This document shows, in pieces, positions 16,132-24,155 of a stretch of DNA of 64,000 nucleotides. The notes under the pieces were generated by a model. That model searched no databases, was not told the origin of the DNA, and was given only the letters and a program-made list of their open reading frames with translations. Origin of the DNA: Leucobacter massiliensis (GTDB lineage Bacteria > Actinomycetota > Actinomycetes > Actinomycetales > Microbacteriaceae). The translations under genes were made by a program, and so were the position numbers. The DNA lies in the NCBI RefSeq assembly GCF_002982315.1, contig NZ_MWZD01000013.1, positions 62,001-126,000 on the forward strand, given 5' to 3'. Positions within the stretch are counted from its first letter, which is position 1; each line of letters opens with the position of its first letter.

Positions 16132-17396
16132 GAACCTGGACGCCTCCGGAGATCCCGGCGCTTCCCGGCGAGGGCCCGGCACCCAAGCTGCACAACACCT
16201 CGAGCGGCCGCCTGGAGCACCCGGCCTTCCCCGAGGGGCGGGCGATGCTCTACGTCTGCGGCATCACCCCGTACGATGCGACGCATCTCGGCCACGCCTT
16301 CACCTATCTCGCCTTCGACATCATGCAGCGCGCCTGGCGCGACGCCGGCATCGACACCGTGTACGCGCAGAACATCACCGATGTCGACGACCCGCTGCTG
16401 GAGCGGGCGCGCGAGACCGGCGTGGACTGGCGCGATCTCGCCGAGGAGCAGATCGGCCTGTTCCGATCCGATATGCACCGCTTGGGCATGATCCCGCCGG
16501 AGCACTATGTGGCGGTCACGGAGCAGATCGACGAGATCGCCGCTGCGGTGCGCGCGCTGCTCGACCGGGGCCTCGCCTACCGGGTGCCCACGGGTGATGC
16601 GGCCGGCGACGACGTGTACTTCGACACGGACGCGGCCGAGCGCGCCTCGCAGTGGCGGCTGGGAGATGTGGCGCCCTACGACCGCGAGCTGATGCTGCGG
16701 CTGAGCGCCGAGCGCGGCGGCGATCCCGAGCGGCCCGGCAAGCGCAACCCGCTCGATCCGCTGCTGTGGCGGGCGGCCCGTGCGGGCGAGCCCAGCTGGG
16801 AGTCGACCGTGGGCGAGGGGCGCCCGGGCTGGCACATCGAGTGCTCGGTGATCGCCACGGGCGCGCTCGGGGGAGCGTTCACGGTGCAGGGCGGGGGATC
16901 GGATCTGATCTTCCCGCACCACGAGTACACGGCGGCGCACGCCACCGCGATCTCCGACACGCCGCTGGCGCACCTCTACAGCCACGCGGGGCTCGTCTCC
17001 TATCAGGGCCACAAGATGTCGAAGTCGCGCGGCAACCTCGTCTTCGTGTCGAAACTGCTCGACGGCACCCACGGCGGCGCCCCGGCGGCCGACCCCTCGG
17101 CGATCCGGCTCGGCCTGCTCGCGCACCACTACCGCTCGGAGTGGGAGTGGCACGACAGCGACCTCGACGTGGCGCATCGCCGGCTGGAGGCGTGGCGCGA
17201 GGGATTGCGCCGTCGCGGGGAGGAGCCGGTTCCGGCGCTTGCGGTGCTGCAGCAGCTGCGCTCCTCACTGGCGAACGACCTCGACACCCCCGTGATGCTG
17301 GCGAGCCTCGACGCGGCGCTCGACCGAGGGGTCGACGACCCCGATCTCATCGCCGACGCGGCGCTCGCACTCCTGGGCGTCGAGCTGCGCTCCTGA
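16128..17396 (+). CDS. mshC: MshC, Cys:GlcN-inositol ligase (mycothiol biosynthesis)
   Basis: Couples L-cysteine to glucosaminyl-inositol in an ATP-dependent reaction, the third step of mycothiol synthesis. It is a class I cysteinyl-tRNA-synthetase relative: [16 protein letters not shown] near residue 40 contains the zinc-binding Cys and the HIGH-like HLGH, HIECS near residue 235 and [11 protein letters not shown] near 263 give further ligands, and KMSKSRGN near 288 is the KMSKS loop. At 422 residues it lacks the anticodon-binding domain of CysS, and the [14 protein letters not shown] form is the MshC one. The start overlaps the uppP stop by 4 nt, as is common in actinobacteria. Confidence 0.95.
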   Translation: MRTWTPPEIPALPGEGPAPKLHNTSSGRLEHPAFPEGRAMLYVCGITPYDATHLGHAFTYLAFDIMQRAWRDAGIDTVYAQNITDVDDPLLERARETGVDWRDLAEEQIGLFRSDMHRLGMIPPEHYVAVTEQIDEIAAAVRALLDRGLAYRVPTGDAAGDDVYFDTDAAERASQWRLGDVAPYDRELMLRLSAERGGDPERPGKRNPLDPLLWRAARAGEPSWESTVGEGRPGWHIECSVIATGALGGAFTVQGGGSDLIFPHHEYTAAHATAISDTPLAHLYSHAGLVSYQGHKMSKSRGNLVFVSKLLDGTHGGAPAADPSAIRLGLLAHHYRSEWEWHDSDLDVAHRRLEAWREGLRRRGEEPVPALAVLQQLRSSLANDLDTPVMLASLDAALDRGVDDPDLIADAALALLGVELRS

Positions 17397-17419
17397 GCGG
17401 CGGGCGGGGCGCGGACCGG

Positions 17420-18397
17420 CTAGCGGGGCTGCTCGTCGTCGGTGCCGTCCTGGGGTCGCGGCTCGCCAGGCTCCGGGCCCGTCGATCCGCCCTCCAGGAA
17501 CTTCTCGAACTCCCGGGCGAGGGCGTCGCCGCTCGTCTCGGCCGCAAGCGCCTCGTCGCGCGACTCTTCGAGCCGGCGGATGTAGCGTGACATCTCCTCG
17601 TCGGCCGCGGCGATCCGGTTGATGTTCGCCTCCCACTCGTTGGCCTGCACGAGCAGCTCCCCCCGCGGGATCACCACGTCGAGCAGTTCTTCGAGCTTGT
17701 CGAGCAGCGCGAGCGTCGCCTTCGGAGACGGGGTGCTGTGCACGTAATGGGGGACCTGCGCCCAGAGCGAGATCGACGGGATCCCCGCCTCCGCGAGCGC
17801 GAGGTCCACGACGGCCGAGATGCCGGCAGGTCCCTCGTAGCTGCTGCGCTCCGCGCCGCAGCGTTCCCGCAGCTCCGGGTTCTCGGAGGTGATGGTCGTG
17901 ACGATAGGCCGGGAGTGGGGCGCGTCCGAGAACATGGAGCCGAGCAGGATCACGAGGTCGATCGCCCAGACATCGGCGAGCTCGACGATCTCGTCCGCGA
18001 AGTTCTGCCAGTCGCGGGCCGGCTCGACGCCCGCGAGCAGGAAGAGCTCGGTGACGGGGCTGCCGTCGATCCGGTGCACGCGCTCCGGTTCCGGGGTCGC
18101 CGCCTCGTCCCCGGCATCCTCGCGTGCGGCGGCGCCGGGCTCTCCCGGCCGCTCGATGCGCCCGTAGAGCCGGGTGTCCGGCCACTCGAGCGTGCGCCGG
18201 CCCGCCTCATCGATGACGAGACGAGGCCGGTGGACCTGGAAGTCGACGTACCCCTCGGAGCCGATGACGTGCAGCACCTCCGTGTCGAGCAGCTCGCCGA
18301 GGTGCTGCAGCACCTCCGTCGTCGCGTCGCCGGCGTCGCTCCAGCCCTGGAAGGCGGCGATGAGTACGCGGGGGTGCTGGCCTGCGGGTGCGGTCAC
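17420..18397 (-). CDS. PAC2 family protein
   Basis: A 325-residue protein of the PAC2 (proteasome assembly chaperone 2-like, DUF75) family, frequent in actinobacteria; its biochemical role is not established. Typical segments are VLIAAFQGWSDAGDATTEVLQHL at the N-terminus, PRLVIDE near residue 65, LVILLGSMFSDAPHSRP near 145 and ISLWAQVPHYVHSTPSP near 215. A Glu/Pro-rich tail follows after about residue 290. The start is assigned to the GTG at 18397, preceded by GAGGAG; the upstream ATG at 18463 lies ahead of the likely -10 and is unlikely. It is divergent from the HAD-TrmI gene. Confidence 0.8.
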   Translation of the reverse strand: MTAPAGQHPRVLIAAFQGWSDAGDATTEVLQHLGELLDTEVLHVIGSEGYVDFQVHRPRLVIDEAGRRTLEWPDTRLYGRIERPGEPGAAAREDAGDEAATPEPERVHRIDGSPVTELFLLAGVEPARDWQNFADEIVELADVWAIDLVILLGSMFSDAPHSRPIVTTITSENPELRERCGAERSSYEGPAGISAVVDLALAEAGIPSISLWAQVPHYVHSTPSPKATLALLDKLEELLDVVIPRGELLVQANEWEANINRIAAADEEMSRYIRRLEESRDEALAAETSGDALAREFEKFLEGGSTGPEPGEPRPQDGTDDEQPR

Positions 18398-18434
18398 GAA
18401 GCTGAGCTCCTCGGTTCGGGGCGGGGTGGGCTCC

Positions 18435-18440
18435 AGGATA
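18435..18440 (-). promoter_or_regulatory. -10 hexamer of PAC2 gene promoter
   Basis: Minus-strand TATCCT 37 nt upstream of the GTG at 18397. It is about 35 bp from the divergent -10 at 18474, so the two promoter regions overlap. Confidence 0.45.
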
Positions 18441-18473
18441 GCGGCTGAGCACCGCGGGTTCATGGGCGCCAGC

Positions 18474-18479
18474 TAAACT
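18474..18479 (+). promoter_or_regulatory. -10 hexamer of leaderless HAD-TrmI promoter
   Basis: TAAACT followed by 7 nt (cgtctgg) and the ATG at 18487. Confidence 0.6.
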
Positions 18480-18486
18480 CGTCTGG

Positions 18487-20232
18487 ATGAGCGCGACCCA
18501 GCTACGAACCGCCCCCGCCGCAGTGCTGTGGGACATGGACGGCACCCTGATCGACTCCGAGCCGCTGTGGCTGCAGGCCGAGCTGGCGATGCTCGACCGC
18601 TACGGCATCGAGCTCAGCCCGGAGCTGCGCGAGCGTCTGGTCGGCTCGGGTCTGCGCGCGGGCGCCCGGATGTTCCAGGAGCTCGGGGTCCCGCTCGGCG
18701 TCGACGAGATCATCGCCGAGTGGGTGGCGGGCGTGACCTCCGGGCTGCGCGAGCGGGGGCCCGACTGGCGTCCCGGGGCGATCGAGCTGCTGGAATCGCT
18801 CGGCGAGGCGGGGATCCCGAGTGCACTCGTCACCATGTCGGTGCGCCCGATCGCCGATGCCGTGCTGGAACTGCTGCCGCCGGGCCTCTTCGCCGCGAGC
18901 GTCACGGGCGAGGAGGTGGCCCACGAGAAGCCGCACCCCGAGCCCTACCGGCGGGGCGCCGAACTGCTGGGCGTTGCCGTGGAGGACTGCCTGGCGATCG
19001 AGGACTCGGCCCCAGGGGTCGCCTCGGCGCACGCCTCGGGCGCGATCGCGATCGGCGTGCCGAATCTCGTCGACCTCTCGCGGGCCGACGCGCACGAGCT
19101 CTGGCCGAGCCTCGCCGGCGTCGACGCCGGCCGGCTGTCTGAGCGCTTCGCAGCGCTCCGCGCCGGCGCGGGGGCAGCGTCCGCCGCTCCGGGCTCCCAC
19201 GCGCCCGCCGCGCGCGGCCCGCTCCGCTACGGCGACCGCGTGCAGCTCACCGGCCCCAAGGGACGCCTGAACACGATCACCCTCGTGCCGGACGGCGAGT
19301 TCCACAGCCACCGGGGCATGATCCGGCACTCCGAGCTGGTGGGCCTGCCCGACGCCTCGGTCGTGCAGAACAGCAGCGGCGAGGAGTACCTCGCGCTGCG
19401 CCCGCTGCTGTCCGACTTCGTGATGTCGATGCCCCGCGGCGCGGCGATCGTGTATCCGAAGGACGCGGCGCAGATCCTGTCGCTCGCGGACATCTTCCCC
19501 GGCGCGCGCGTCGTCGAGGCGGGGGTCGGATCGGGCGCGCTGTCGCTGCACCTGCTGCGCGGGATCGGACCCGAGGGGCGTCTGCACTCCTTCGAGCGGC
19601 GCGAGGAGTTCGCCGAGGTCGCGCGCGCCAACGTCGCCGCCTTCGCCGGCACGCTTCCCGAGAACTGGTCGGTGACGGTGGGCGATCTCCAGGAGACCCT
19701 GCCCTCCAGCTGCCCTGCCGGCACCGTCGACCGGGTCGTGCTCGACATGCTCGCCCCGTGGGAGTGCGTCGACGTCGCGGCGGAGGCGCTCGCGCCGGGC
19801 GGCGTGCTCATCTGCTACGTCGCGACCGTGACGCAGCTCTCGCGCACCGCCGAGCAGATCCGCCGCAGCGGCTCCTTCACGCACCCGCAGTCCAGCGAGA
19901 CCATGGTGCGGGGCTGGCATGTCGAGGGACTCGCGGTGCGCCCCGATCACCGCATGGTCGCCCACACCGGCTTCCTCATCACGGCGCGCAGGCTGGCGCC
20001 CGGGACGGTGCTCCCCGAGTTGAAGCGCCGCGCCTCGAAGGGGGAGTTCACGGACGAGGACCTGGCGAGCTGGCTGCCCGACCTCGGGGGAGAGGATCCC
20101 GACCGGGTGTGGACGCCGGAGGCGGTCGGCGAACGCGGCAAGAGCGACAAGGTGCTGCGGAAGAAGGTGCGCGAGGCGCGCGGCTTCGCCCGTGACCGCG
20201 GCGCCGAGACGGAGGGCGGCGACGCCGGGTGA
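18487..20232 (+). CDS. trmI: Fusion protein: HAD phosphatase + tRNA (m1A58) methyltransferase TrmI
   Basis: One uninterrupted frame of 581 residues holding two enzymes. Residues 1 to about 225 are a HAD subfamily IA hydrolase with DMDGTLIDSEP (nucleophile Asp) near residue 17, HEKPHPEPYRRGAELLG near 145 (Lys) and AIEDSAPG near 175. After an Ala/Gly/Pro-rich linker (about 226-245), residues 246 to about 530 are TrmI: YGDRVQLTGPKGR, VYPKDAAQILSLADIFPGARVVEAGVGSGALS (SAM motif I) and VVLDMLAPWE. TrmI makes N1-methyladenosine 58 in the tRNA T-loop. The tail is charged. No stop, frameshift or ribosome binding site was seen at the junction. The two domains are normally separate proteins. Confidence 0.88.
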   Translation: MSATQLRTAPAAVLWDMDGTLIDSEPLWLQAELAMLDRYGIELSPELRERLVGSGLRAGARMFQELGVPLGVDEIIAEWVAGVTSGLRERGPDWRPGAIELLESLGEAGIPSALVTMSVRPIADAVLELLPPGLFAASVTGEEVAHEKPHPEPYRRGAELLGVAVEDCLAIEDSAPGVASAHASGAIAIGVPNLVDLSRADAHELWPSLAGVDAGRLSERFAALRAGAGAASAAPGSHAPAARGPLRYGDRVQLTGPKGRLNTITLVPDGEFHSHRGMIRHSELVGLPDASVVQNSSGEEYLALRPLLSDFVMSMPRGAAIVYPKDAAQILSLADIFPGARVVEAGVGSGALSLHLLRGIGPEGRLHSFERREEFAEVARANVAAFAGTLPENWSVTVGDLQETLPSSCPAGTVDRVVLDMLAPWECVDVAAEALAPGGVLICYVATVTQLSRTAEQIRRSGSFTHPQSSETMVRGWHVEGLAVRPDHRMVAHTGFLITARRLAPGTVLPELKRRASKGEFTDEDLASWLPDLGGEDPDRVWTPEAVGERGKSDKVLRKKVREARGFARDRGAETEGGDAG

Positions 20233-20261
20233 GCCGGCGCATCGCCCCCATCTGGATTCGA

Positions 20262-20267
20262 TAGGAT
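20262..20267 (+). promoter_or_regulatory. -10 hexamer of lipoprotein/pafBC promoter
   Basis: TAGGAT 30 nt after the trmI stop; leader of about 25 nt containing GAGAGG before the ATG at 20303. Confidence 0.45.
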
Positions 20268-20302
20268 TGCCGGGTTCACACAGGCTTCCGCGAGAGGTGC
20301 AT

Positions 20303-21226
20303 ATGCTTCGTCGACTCGTCCCCGCGTCCGCAGCGGCGGCGCTGATTCTCGCCGGCGTGACCGGCTGCGCCGCGCAGAATCCCGCGGAGGATTGCGTGTC
20401 GCCCCTCTCCCCGGGGGTGCTCAGCGACGGTGTCGCCGTTTCCGGAGCCTTCGGCACCGCGCCGCAGGTGACGATGCCCGAGGAGCACGATATCCTCGGC
20501 TCGCAGCGCAGCTTCGTCGAGCGGGCTGAGGATCGCGACGAGGTCGCCGGCGCGAACACCCTCGTCGGCGTCAACATGGCGTTCTTCGATTCGGAGAGCG
20601 GCGAGCAGCTCTACGCGAGCCCCGGCTTCGCGGACAGCGCGCAGTCGCCCGAGTTCCTCCTCATCTCGGAGGAGGCCGCGAACCCGCTGAGCGATGCGGT
20701 GCGGTGCACCGCGCCCGGCGACCGCGTGGTGCTCGCGATGTCTCCCGAGGAGAGCGCCCAGTTCGGCATGCAGCTCGGCGCCGCGCTCACCGCTCCGGTG
20801 GTCGGCGTGCTCGACACGGTGACGGTCGCGCCCCTCGCCTCGCAGGGCCGCGTGCGCGGCCTGCCCAACGGCTACCCGGCCGTGGTGACCAACGACGAGG
20901 GCCGCCCGGGCGTGGTGCTGCCGCCGCAGGCCGCCCCGGCAGAGACGGAGTCGGCGGTGCGGATCGAGGGCTCCGGCCCCGAGGTCGCTGCGGACGACAA
21001 CGTGATCGCGCAGGTGCTCAGCGTCGGCTGGGACGGGACCGAGGGACTGAACACCTGGGACTCGGGCCTGCAGGCCATCGGCACGGAGGAGCAGGTGGCG
21101 CAGTCCGGCTACACCTTCCGCGCCGAGCTCACGGGCAAGCCCGTCGGCTCGCAGGTGGTGGTCATCGACCGGGAGCAGGGTGAGCAGGCCCGTGTCGTGG
21201 TGGTCGACATCGTCGGAGTCAACTGA
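20303..21226 (+). CDS. FKBP-like peptidyl-prolyl isomerase lipoprotein
   Basis: A 307-residue exported lipoprotein. Basic LRR, a hydrophobic helix and the lipobox VTGC (Cys at residue 24) indicate processing by Lgt and Lsp, and probably by Lnt encoded downstream. The body looks like two diverged FKBP-like halves; GDRVVLAMSPEE near residue 145 and GSQVVVIDREQGE near 280 are FKBP strand signatures, and the last domain (IAQVLSVGWDGTEGLNTWDSG) matches the usual FKBP core in outline. Catalytic residues are not all evident. A protein of this kind sits just upstream of pafB in many Microbacteriaceae, which supports the call. Confidence 0.72.
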   Translation: MLRRLVPASAAAALILAGVTGCAAQNPAEDCVSPLSPGVLSDGVAVSGAFGTAPQVTMPEEHDILGSQRSFVERAEDRDEVAGANTLVGVNMAFFDSESGEQLYASPGFADSAQSPEFLLISEEAANPLSDAVRCTAPGDRVVLAMSPEESAQFGMQLGAALTAPVVGVLDTVTVAPLASQGRVRGLPNGYPAVVTNDEGRPGVVLPPQAAPAETESAVRIEGSGPEVAADDNVIAQVLSVGWDGTEGLNTWDSGLQAIGTEEQVAQSGYTFRAELTGKPVGSQVVVIDREQGEQARVVVVDIVGVN

Positions 21227-21234
21227 GGCGTCGC

Positions 21235-22314
21235 ATGGCAGCTCGGGTGCCGGGTGAGCAGCGCATCTTCAGCCTGGTGCTCGCCCTCGTCGTCAGCCCG
21301 GAGGGACTGACGAAACGGGAACTGCTCTCGTCCGTTCACGGCTACGCCGAGCGCTACCGCCAGGACGGTCCCAGCGGAGCCCTCGACCGGCAGTTCGAGC
21401 GGGACAAGGAGCAGCTGCGCGCCCTCGGCATCCAGATCGAGACCCGCGATTCGCCCCTGGAGCCGGGCAACAATCAGCTCACGCGCTACCGGATCCCCAA
21501 GGAGTCGCTGGAGTTCCCGCCCGAGCTGCGCTTCGACGAGCGCGAGCTGACCCTGCTGCGGCTCGCCGCGCTCGCCTGGCGGGAGGGGAGCCTGAGCGCC
21601 GAGTCGCGGCGCGCCGCCATGCGCCTGGAGGCGCTCGGCGCGGGCCTGGACGTGCGGCAGCTCGGCGTGGCCCCCCAGCTCGGCTCGGCCGAGCCCGCCT
21701 CCGCCCCGCTGCGCCGCGCGATCGAGGAGCGCCGCGTCGTGCGCTTCGACTACGCGCTGCCTGGCCGCCTCGCGCCGCTCGCCCGCCGGGCCGCCCCGCT
21801 GCGGCTGCACCGTGCCGACGGGCGCTGGCACCTGCTCGCGCTCGACCTCGACCGCGATGCCGAGCGGGTGTTCCTGCTGGCGCGGATCGCGGGCGCGGTG
21901 GAGGTGACGGGCGAGCGCTTCGACGAGGCGCTGCTGGGCCGCGCCGACGGCATGGTGGAGGAGCTGCTCCGGGTACGCGAGCGGCAGCGGGCGACCGTGC
22001 GCGTCCGCGTCGGCTCTGCCGCGGAGGCGCGCCTGCGGCCGCGCGCCACGACGGTGAGCGAGGCCGGCGACGGTGCCGTCGACATGGGGATCGGGGTGCT
22101 CGACCAGCATCTCTTCGCCGAGGAGCTGATCGGCTACGGCGCCGACGCGGTGGTCGTGGAGCCCGAGCAGCTCCGCGGCCTCGTCGCCGGTGGTCTCAGG
22201 CGCATCGCACGGCAGCACGCCGCCGACGGCGATGAGCGCGCCGGAGACGGCACCGCTTCCGGTGCCCGTGCCGCGGGCGTCGATCCCGTCCGCCGGGAGG
22301 GGACCCGTGCATAA
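21235..22314 (+). CDS. pafB: WYL-domain transcriptional regulator PafB
   Basis: The 359-residue protein has an N-terminal winged-helix region (QRIFSLVLALVVSPEGLTKRELLSSV) and a WYL domain starting near residue 155 (RRAIEERRVVRFDYA...RWHLLALDLDRDAERVFLLARI), followed by a C-terminal extension. In mycobacteria PafB and PafC act as a heterodimer that activates many DNA-damage genes independently of LexA. Here pafB follows the FKBP-like gene by 8 nt and overlaps pafC by 8 nt, as expected for two subunits made together. The pupylation genes that gave the name are not next to it. Confidence 0.9.
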   Translation: MAARVPGEQRIFSLVLALVVSPEGLTKRELLSSVHGYAERYRQDGPSGALDRQFERDKEQLRALGIQIETRDSPLEPGNNQLTRYRIPKESLEFPPELRFDERELTLLRLAALAWREGSLSAESRRAAMRLEALGAGLDVRQLGVAPQLGSAEPASAPLRRAIEERRVVRFDYALPGRLAPLARRAAPLRLHRADGRWHLLALDLDRDAERVFLLARIAGAVEVTGERFDEALLGRADGMVEELLRVRERQRATVRVRVGSAAEARLRPRATTVSEAGDGAVDMGIGVLDQHLFAEELIGYGADAVVVEPEQLRGLVAGGLRRIARQHAADGDERAGDGTASGARAAGVDPVRREGTRA

Positions 22315-23335
22315 GAACGTCATCGCTCCCGACCGCGTGCTGCTGCTGCTCTCGCTCGTGCCGTATCTGCGGGAGCACGGGCCGACCCCGGTTGCCGAGC
22401 TCGCGGCCGCCTTCGGCGTCCCCGCCGAGCTGCTGCGCGGACTCGTGCGCTTCCTCGGCACCGCGGGCGTGCCCGGGGAGACGCTCAGCTACCAGCACGA
22501 GGATCTCTTCGACATCGACTGGGACGCGCTGGAGCGGGACGACGTCGTCAGCCTGACGCAGACCGTCGCGGTGGACGAGGCGCCCCGCTTCGCTCAGACG
22601 GAGACCGCCGCGCTGATCGCGGGGCTCCACGCCCTCACCCCGGTGCTGCCGCCCGACGATGCCGCGCTGGCCCAGCGCACCGCGGCCCGGCTGGGCTCGG
22701 CGCTGGGCGGGCTCGGTCCGCAGCCCATCTCGGTCACGGCCGACGCCGAGGACGAGCGCGTCGCCGCGGTCGTCGCCGCGATCGCCGCAGAGCGGGTGCT
22801 CGCCTTCGACTACCGCGACGCCGAAGGCGCCGTCACCTCGCGCCGGGCGGAGCCGATCCAGCTCTCGCAGGAGTCCGGAGCGTGGTACCTGCGCGCCTAC
22901 TGCCTGGACCGGGCTGCGGAGCGCACCTTCCGTGTCGAGCAGATGAGCTCGATCCGGCAGCTCGGCGAGGCCGCGACGCATCGCGAGGCTCCGGGCGAAG
23001 CGCGGCGGGCCATCACCGAGATCGTGGCGCTCGTCGGCGCGGGCGCGCTGGACCGCATCGCGGGCTTTTCACCCGAGCCGATCGGCGCCGAGGGTGAGCG
23101 GGTGCGCGTGCGCGTCGAGGCCTGGCATCCCGGCACGGCGGTGCGGCTCGTGCAGCAGGCCCCTGGCGAGGTCGTCGTCGAGGCTCCAGCGAGCGCCCGC
23201 GAGGCGGTGCGAAGCTGGGCTGAGGCGGGACTGGCCGCTGCCGAAGCCGGGCCTGGTGCCGCCGAGCCGGGCTCTGGGGGAGCTGCCGCACACCCGCGCG
23301 AGACCGAGTCCCACAGCCCGCCTGGGATACACTGA
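22307..23335 (+). CDS. pafC: WYL-domain transcriptional regulator PafC
   Basis: The 342-residue partner of PafB: winged helix at about 10-60 (VLLLLSLVPYLREHGPTPVAELAAAFG), then a WYL domain from about residue 160 (AERVLAFDYRDAEGA...GAWYLRAYCLDRAAERTFRVEQM). The GTG at 22307 starts inside pafB and has GGGAGGGG upstream; the frame is open further upstream but would overlap most of the pafB tail. The last 40 codons are Ala/Gly/Pro-rich and contain the -10 element of tatC. Confidence 0.9.
   Translation: MHKNVIAPDRVLLLLSLVPYLREHGPTPVAELAAAFGVPAELLRGLVRFLGTAGVPGETLSYQHEDLFDIDWDALERDDVVSLTQTVAVDEAPRFAQTETAALIAGLHALTPVLPPDDAALAQRTAARLGSALGGLGPQPISVTADAEDERVAAVVAAIAAERVLAFDYRDAEGAVTSRRAEPIQLSQESGAWYLRAYCLDRAAERTFRVEQMSSIRQLGEAATHREAPGEARRAITEIVALVGAGALDRIAGFSPEPIGAEGERVRVRVEAWHPGTAVRLVQQAPGEVVVEAPASAREAVRSWAEAGLAAAEAGPGAAEPGSGGAAAHPRETESHSPPGIH
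23328..23333 (+). promoter_or_regulatory. -10 hexamer of leaderless tatC promoter inside the end of pafC
   Basis: TACACT overlaps the pafC stop region and is followed by 6 nt (gaggca) and the ATG at 23340. tatC can therefore be transcribed apart from pafBC. Confidence 0.55.
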
Positions 23336-23339
23336 GGCA

Positions 23340-24155
23340 ATGGCACGACTGGGGCGCACGGAGCGCAACTCCGAGGGGCGGATGAGTCTCGGGGAGCACC
23401 TCGTCGAACTCCGCAAGCGCCTGATGATCTCCGCGGCGGCGATCGTCGTTGCCCTCGTCGCCGGCTGGTTCCTCTCGTCCTGGGTGTGGGATGTGCTGCG
23501 GATGCCGATCCGCGACCTCGAGGGTCAGGGGCGTGACGCCATCATCGCCTACGGCGACATCACCAGCGGCTTCGACACGAAGGTCCAGATCTCGCTGTTC
23601 ATCGCGATCCTCATCGCCTCGCCCGTGTGGCTCTACCAGATCTGGGCGTTCCTCGCCCCCGGTCTCACGCGCCGTGAGAAGCTCTACGGGGTCGCCTTCC
23701 TCGGGGCTGCCGTGCCGCTCTTCCTCGGCGGCGCCTACGCCGGCTGGAGCGTGATGCCGAACATCGTGCGGCTCATGGCGAGCTTCCAGCCCGAGGAGGA
23801 CGCCTTCTACCTGACCGCGCGCAGCTACCTCGACTTCGCCATCAAGCTGCTGCTCGCGGTCGGCGTGGGATTCGTGATGCCGGCGTTCCTGGTCATGCTC
23901 AACTTCATCGGCGTGCTGCGCGGCCGTTCGATCCTGAAGAGCTGGCGGCTCGCGATCCTGCTCATCATCCTCTTCGCGGGCATCGCGACGCCCGCCGCGG
24001 ACCTCATGAGCATGTTCCTCCTCGCCGCCCCGATCATCGTCCTCTACTTCGCGGCGGCCACGATTGCGATCGTCCACGACAAGCGCGTCGACAAGCGCCG
24101 GGAGCGCGAACTGGCGGAGTACGGCATCGATGACACCGTGGGGAGCGTCGAGTGA
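23340..24155 (+). CDS. tatC: Twin-arginine translocase subunit TatC
   Basis: The receptor subunit of the Tat pathway, which exports folded proteins with twin-arginine signals. The 271-residue protein shows the N-terminal MSLGEHLVELRKRLMIS signature (from residue 15), IASPVWLYQIWAFLAPGLTRREK in the middle, and six membrane helices. A second ATG at 23382 begins exactly at MSLGEHL, but the TACACT element 6 nt before 23340 favours the longer form. Normally tatA lies just upstream in actinobacteria; here only 4 nt separate pafC and tatC. The stop overlaps the helY GTG (GTGA). Confidence 0.95.
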   Translation: MARLGRTERNSEGRMSLGEHLVELRKRLMISAAAIVVALVAGWFLSSWVWDVLRMPIRDLEGQGRDAIIAYGDITSGFDTKVQISLFIAILIASPVWLYQIWAFLAPGLTRREKLYGVAFLGAAVPLFLGGAYAGWSVMPNIVRLMASFQPEEDAFYLTARSYLDFAIKLLLAVGVGFVMPAFLVMLNFIGVLRGRSILKSWRLAILLIILFAGIATPAADLMSMFLLAAPIIVLYFAAATIAIVHDKRVDKRRERELAEYGIDDTVGSVE

